NCBI RefSeq assembly: GCF_003202235.1
Contig: NZ_MASU01000006.1
Span: forward strand, 124,001-188,000
Source of the DNA: Prauserella flavalba
Lineage (GTDB): Bacteria; Actinomycetota; Actinomycetes; Mycobacteriales; Pseudonocardiaceae
Reading direction: 5' to 3'
DNA length: 64,000 nt
The notes below the pieces were generated by a model. It ran no database searches. It had not been told where the DNA came from and saw only the letters and a list, made by a program, of their open reading frames with translations. The translations under genes were made by a program, and so were the position numbers. Below, one piece after another: positions 61,854-64,000 of the stretch (within the stretch, counting starts at the first letter, position 1; each line of letters opens with the position of its first letter).

Positions 61854-63349
61854 GCGTGCACGGTTCGCGTTGGGCCGACCCGGCACCGCTGGAGATCTCC
61901 CGGCCTCGCCTGCCGTGGTGGACCCTCCTGCCGCGCTGGGTCAAGTACCTCATCGCGCCGTTCGTGTTCACCTGGCTTGTGTGCTGGCTGCTGTTGCAGC
62001 TCGGCCGGGTGCTCTGGCGCTACCCGCTGACAGTCACGGTCGCGGTGCTCGTCGGCTGGCTCCAGGCCACGGCGGGGCACTGGGTTCTGGCTTTCACACT
62101 GCTGGCCGTCGTCCTGGTGCTTGCGTTGTGGCGCTGGCGGCATGCCTCGTCGTTCGACCGCTTCGTGGCACCGCAGCCGCGCACGGAGTTTCGCCGGTTC
62201 TCGGTGTACGCGTGCCAGTGGCGCACGGTGATGCGGCTGTCGGACCTGGTGAAGACCAGCCGGGGCAAGGAGTACCGACCGAAGCTCGGGTGGGTGCGCT
62301 CAGAGGGCTGGCGTGATCGGGTGCGCGTGCGGATGGTGAAGGGGCAGGCACCCGAACAGTGGGAGCTGCGGGCCTCGGGTCTGGCTCACGCGTTCAAGGC
62401 CAAGTCGTGCCGGGTGCGGGTGCGCAAGCCGGGTCGGCTCGAACTCGACCTGGTGCACCGGGATCCGCTCGTGCGGCCGGTTCCCGTGCCCGCGCTCACC
62501 GACGATGCGGCCAGCGTGGATCTGAAGCGCGTGACGGTGGGCCGGACGGAGACCGGCAAGCCGTGGCGGGTTCGGCTGCTCGGCACGCACCTGCTGACCG
62601 TGGGTGTCTCGGGTGCGGGCAAGGGCTCGCTGCTGTGGTCGATCGTGTGGGCGCTCGCGCCGTTGATCCGCAGTGGCCGCGTTCGGCTGGCGGGGATCGA
62701 CCCCAAGGGCGGCATGGAGCTCGGCCAAGCTCCGGAGGTGTTCAGCCGGGTCGTGTTCGACAACGGCCCTGATGCCGTAGCGCTGCTGGAAGAGATCGCG
62801 GCCACCGTAAAGGAACGCGCGACCCGGTACCGAGGCAGATTGCGGGCGTGGACCCCAGAGACGGGCGACCCGTTCATCCTGCTCGTGGTCGACGAGCTGG
62901 CCGACGTGATCGCCTACCAAACCGACAAGGGCCTGCGAGAGCGGGCAAGCCGGGCCGTGCAGACCATCACGAGTCAGGGCCGTGCCCCCGGCGTGTGCGT
63001 GCTCGGTCTGCTCCAGGACCCGCGCAAGGAGGTCATCAGCTTCCGGCACCTGTTCTCCACGCGCATCGCGATGCGGCTGGACGAGAAGGCGCAGGTCGAC
63101 ATGGTGCTTGGCGATGGCGTGCGGGAACGTGGGGCGACGGCGCATGAGATCTCCGAGCACACGCCCGGTGTCGGCTGGGCCAAGGAAGAGGGACGACGGG
63201 AACCGTTCCGGGCACGGGCCTTCCACGTCACAGACACCGACCTGGATGAGCTGGTCACCTATGTGACCGGGGTGCCGGTCCACCGTGCTGACGTGCTGGC
63301 CTTCCCCACACCGCAGGACGGGTCGCAGAGCGGGGGTGTTGCGGCATGA
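61850..63349 (+). CDS. traSA: FtsK/SpoIIIE-type DNA translocase TraSA (TraB-like)
   Basis: A 499-residue membrane-anchored ATPase that moves double-stranded AICE DNA between mycelia without nicking. Two transmembrane segments lie near residues 30-60 (YLIAPFVFTWLVCWLLLQLG) and 65-100 (VTVAVLVGWLQATAGHWVLAF). Walker A is G252-V-S-G-A-G-K258-G and Walker B ILLVVDELAD with D348-E349. VQTITSQGRAPGVCVLGLLQDP is the conserved sensor region. A C-terminal winged helix that binds clt repeats may be short or absent. It overlaps repSA by ATGA. Confidence 0.92.
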   Translation: MSVHGSRWADPAPLEISRPRLPWWTLLPRWVKYLIAPFVFTWLVCWLLLQLGRVLWRYPLTVTVAVLVGWLQATAGHWVLAFTLLAVVLVLALWRWRHASSFDRFVAPQPRTEFRRFSVYACQWRTVMRLSDLVKTSRGKEYRPKLGWVRSEGWRDRVRVRMVKGQAPEQWELRASGLAHAFKAKSCRVRVRKPGRLELDLVHRDPLVRPVPVPALTDDAASVDLKRVTVGRTETGKPWRVRLLGTHLLTVGVSGAGKGSLLWSIVWALAPLIRSGRVRLAGIDPKGGMELGQAPEVFSRVVFDNGPDAVALLEEIAATVKERATRYRGRLRAWTPETGDPFILLVVDELADVIAYQTDKGLRERASRAVQTITSQGRAPGVCVLGLLQDPRKEVISFRHLFSTRIAMRLDEKAQVDMVLGDGVRERGATAHEISEHTPGVGWAKEEGRREPFRARAFHVTDTDLDELVTYVTGVPVHRADVLAFPTPQDGSQSGGVAA

Positions 63350-64000
63350 CCGAGGTCGCTTCGTTCCCTGCCGATGTCGCGGGGCAGACCCGTGCGCAGC
63401 GGATGCGGCAGCCGCTCTCGGCCGAGGTCATCAAGGCCACGGCGGAGAAGCACGGCGTGTGTGTCCGGCCTTTCACGATGGAGGTGGGCGATCCGGACAC
63501 CGGTGAGTTGCGGTACGTCGCTGTGCCGTGCGGGTCCACGGTCGAGTCGGTGTGCGCTCCGTGCGCGAAGAAGGCCAAGGCGCTGCGGATGGTGCAGTGC
63601 CGGGAAGGCTGGCACCTGACCGAGGAACCGGACTTCACCCCGGAGCCACCGACCCGCCAGCAGACCGAGCTGCTCGAGTTCCGGGCCGATCTCGTGCACG
63701 CCTATCGGCAGGCCCTGGCCGAGGGCGTCGAGTGCGATGCGGAGGAGCTGCGCGAAGAGATCCGGGGCGTCGACGAAGAACTTCGGCAACTCGGCATGCG
63801 GGGTCGGCTGCCCTCGCCGGAGCCTCCGGGCAAGAGGCCGGCCAAGCGCTCCACGAAGCGGCGGCAGGATGCCCCGGACCTGCCTACCCGCAAGGTCGCC
63901 AAGACCACGGTGGGACGCGAGTACGCAGGGAAGTTCCGGCCGTCCATGTTCGTCACGCTCACCTGTGACACCTATGGGCGAGTGCGGGAGGACGGCACAC
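63346..64000 (+). CDS. repSA: AICE replication initiator RepSA (3' end beyond window)
   Basis: The first 218 residues of a rolling-circle initiator. The N-terminal region carries VCAPCAKKAKALRM, part of a zinc-binding motif, then a charged helical segment and Lys-rich linker. RPSMFVTLTCDTYGRVREDG is the first Rep motif typical of pSAM2-like RepSA. The frame stays open at the right edge. The start ATG overlaps the traSA stop. Confidence 0.88.
   Translation, partial: MTEVASFPADVAGQTRAQRMRQPLSAEVIKATAEKHGVCVRPFTMEVGDPDTGELRYVAVPCGSTVESVCAPCAKKAKALRMVQCREGWHLTEEPDFTPEPPTRQQTELLEFRADLVHAYRQALAEGVECDAEELREEIRGVDEELRQLGMRGRLPSPEPPGKRPAKRSTKRRQDAPDLPTRKVAKTTVGREYAGKFRPSMFVTLTCDTYGRVREDGT

Larger units (their letters stand above)
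55476..64000. mobile_element. Actinomycete integrative and conjugative element (AICE), left part
   Basis: The segment carries the AICE gene set in recognisable order: DUF5919-type regulator, Pra-like activator, AMED_5909-type small protein, FtsK-like TraSA translocase and the RepSA initiator, all pSAM2-like. The left boundary falls in the 3' end of an acyl-CoA dehydrogenase gene. Base composition changes sharply in the first cargo gene: 22 of 60 bases are G or C at 56761-56820. Integrase, excisionase and the right att site are not seen and should lie to the right of 64000. No tRNA gene was recognised at the visible boundary. Confidence 0.85.

Overview
The window comes from a high-GC filamentous actinomycete, most likely of the family Pseudonocardiaceae (Amycolatopsis, Saccharomonospora or Prauserella type). 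Three things point there: strong GC bias, many GTG/TTG starts and ATGA/GTGA stop-start overlaps, and typical actinobacterial genes (whiB1, sigR-rsrA, kgd, pdtaS, ESX-associated PPE-like and EspG proteins, an AICE-type integrative element). No rRNA, tRNA or CRISPR array was recognised.

Layout. Positions 1-6290 hold a truncated PPE-like ESX protein with its EspG chaperone, a TrmH-type rRNA methyltransferase, a wax ester/diacylglycerol acyltransferase with a small partner, and pruA. Positions 6434-17526 hold a block whose order follows Mycobacterium tuberculosis Rv3228c to Rv3214: rsgA, an SRAP protein, sigR-rsrA, the 24-residue ribosomal protein bL37, the histidine kinase pdtaS, whiB1, a lipid kinase, a membrane protein, an acetyltransferase and a phosphoglycerate mutase-like phosphatase. 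SigR-type and CRP-like control sites can be read directly. Positions 17630-26245 hold a secreted cholesterol oxidase, an RmlC-like epimerase, malic enzyme, a bis-aminopropyl spermidine synthase-like protein and a four-gene osmoprotectant ABC operon. Positions 26321-36314 hold the 2-oxoglutarate enzyme Kgd, a fused double ABC exporter and a second ABC pair. Positions 36710-44263 hold a decayed gene, alanine dehydrogenase, a quinone oxidoreductase with a SoxR-like box, and several regulators. Positions 44417-50041 hold an acyl-CoA carboxylase/dehydrogenase operon that shares an operator motif with the TetR gene beside it. Positions 50169-55308 hold a PhaC-like hydrolase, an EcaC-like protein with a second SoxR-like box, a tryptophanyl-tRNA synthetase behind a Trp-codon leader and attenuator, and a flavin monooxygenase/reductase pair with a degraded MarR gene.

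From about 55476 to the right edge lies an actinomycete integrative and conjugative element (AICE). Its left boundary falls in the last ~35 codons of an acyl-CoA dehydrogenase gene. Visible modules are an AT-richer ~795-residue protein with a HEPN-type R-x4-H motif, a regulator plus inositol-phosphatase-like pair, a Pra-like activator, small accessory proteins including a zinc-ribbon, an FtsK-like TraSA translocase and the start of RepSA. Integrase and excisionase should lie beyond 64000.

Two repeat families stand out. Eight copies of a palindromic element sit 2-47 bp beyond stop codons and show compensatory base changes between arms. A 21-bp-period repeat, five units direct and three inverted, fills the gap between kgd and the ABC exporter gene. 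The best candidate for an undescribed system is the HEPN-motif protein at the AICE edge. The best-supported regulatory finding is the trpS attenuator.
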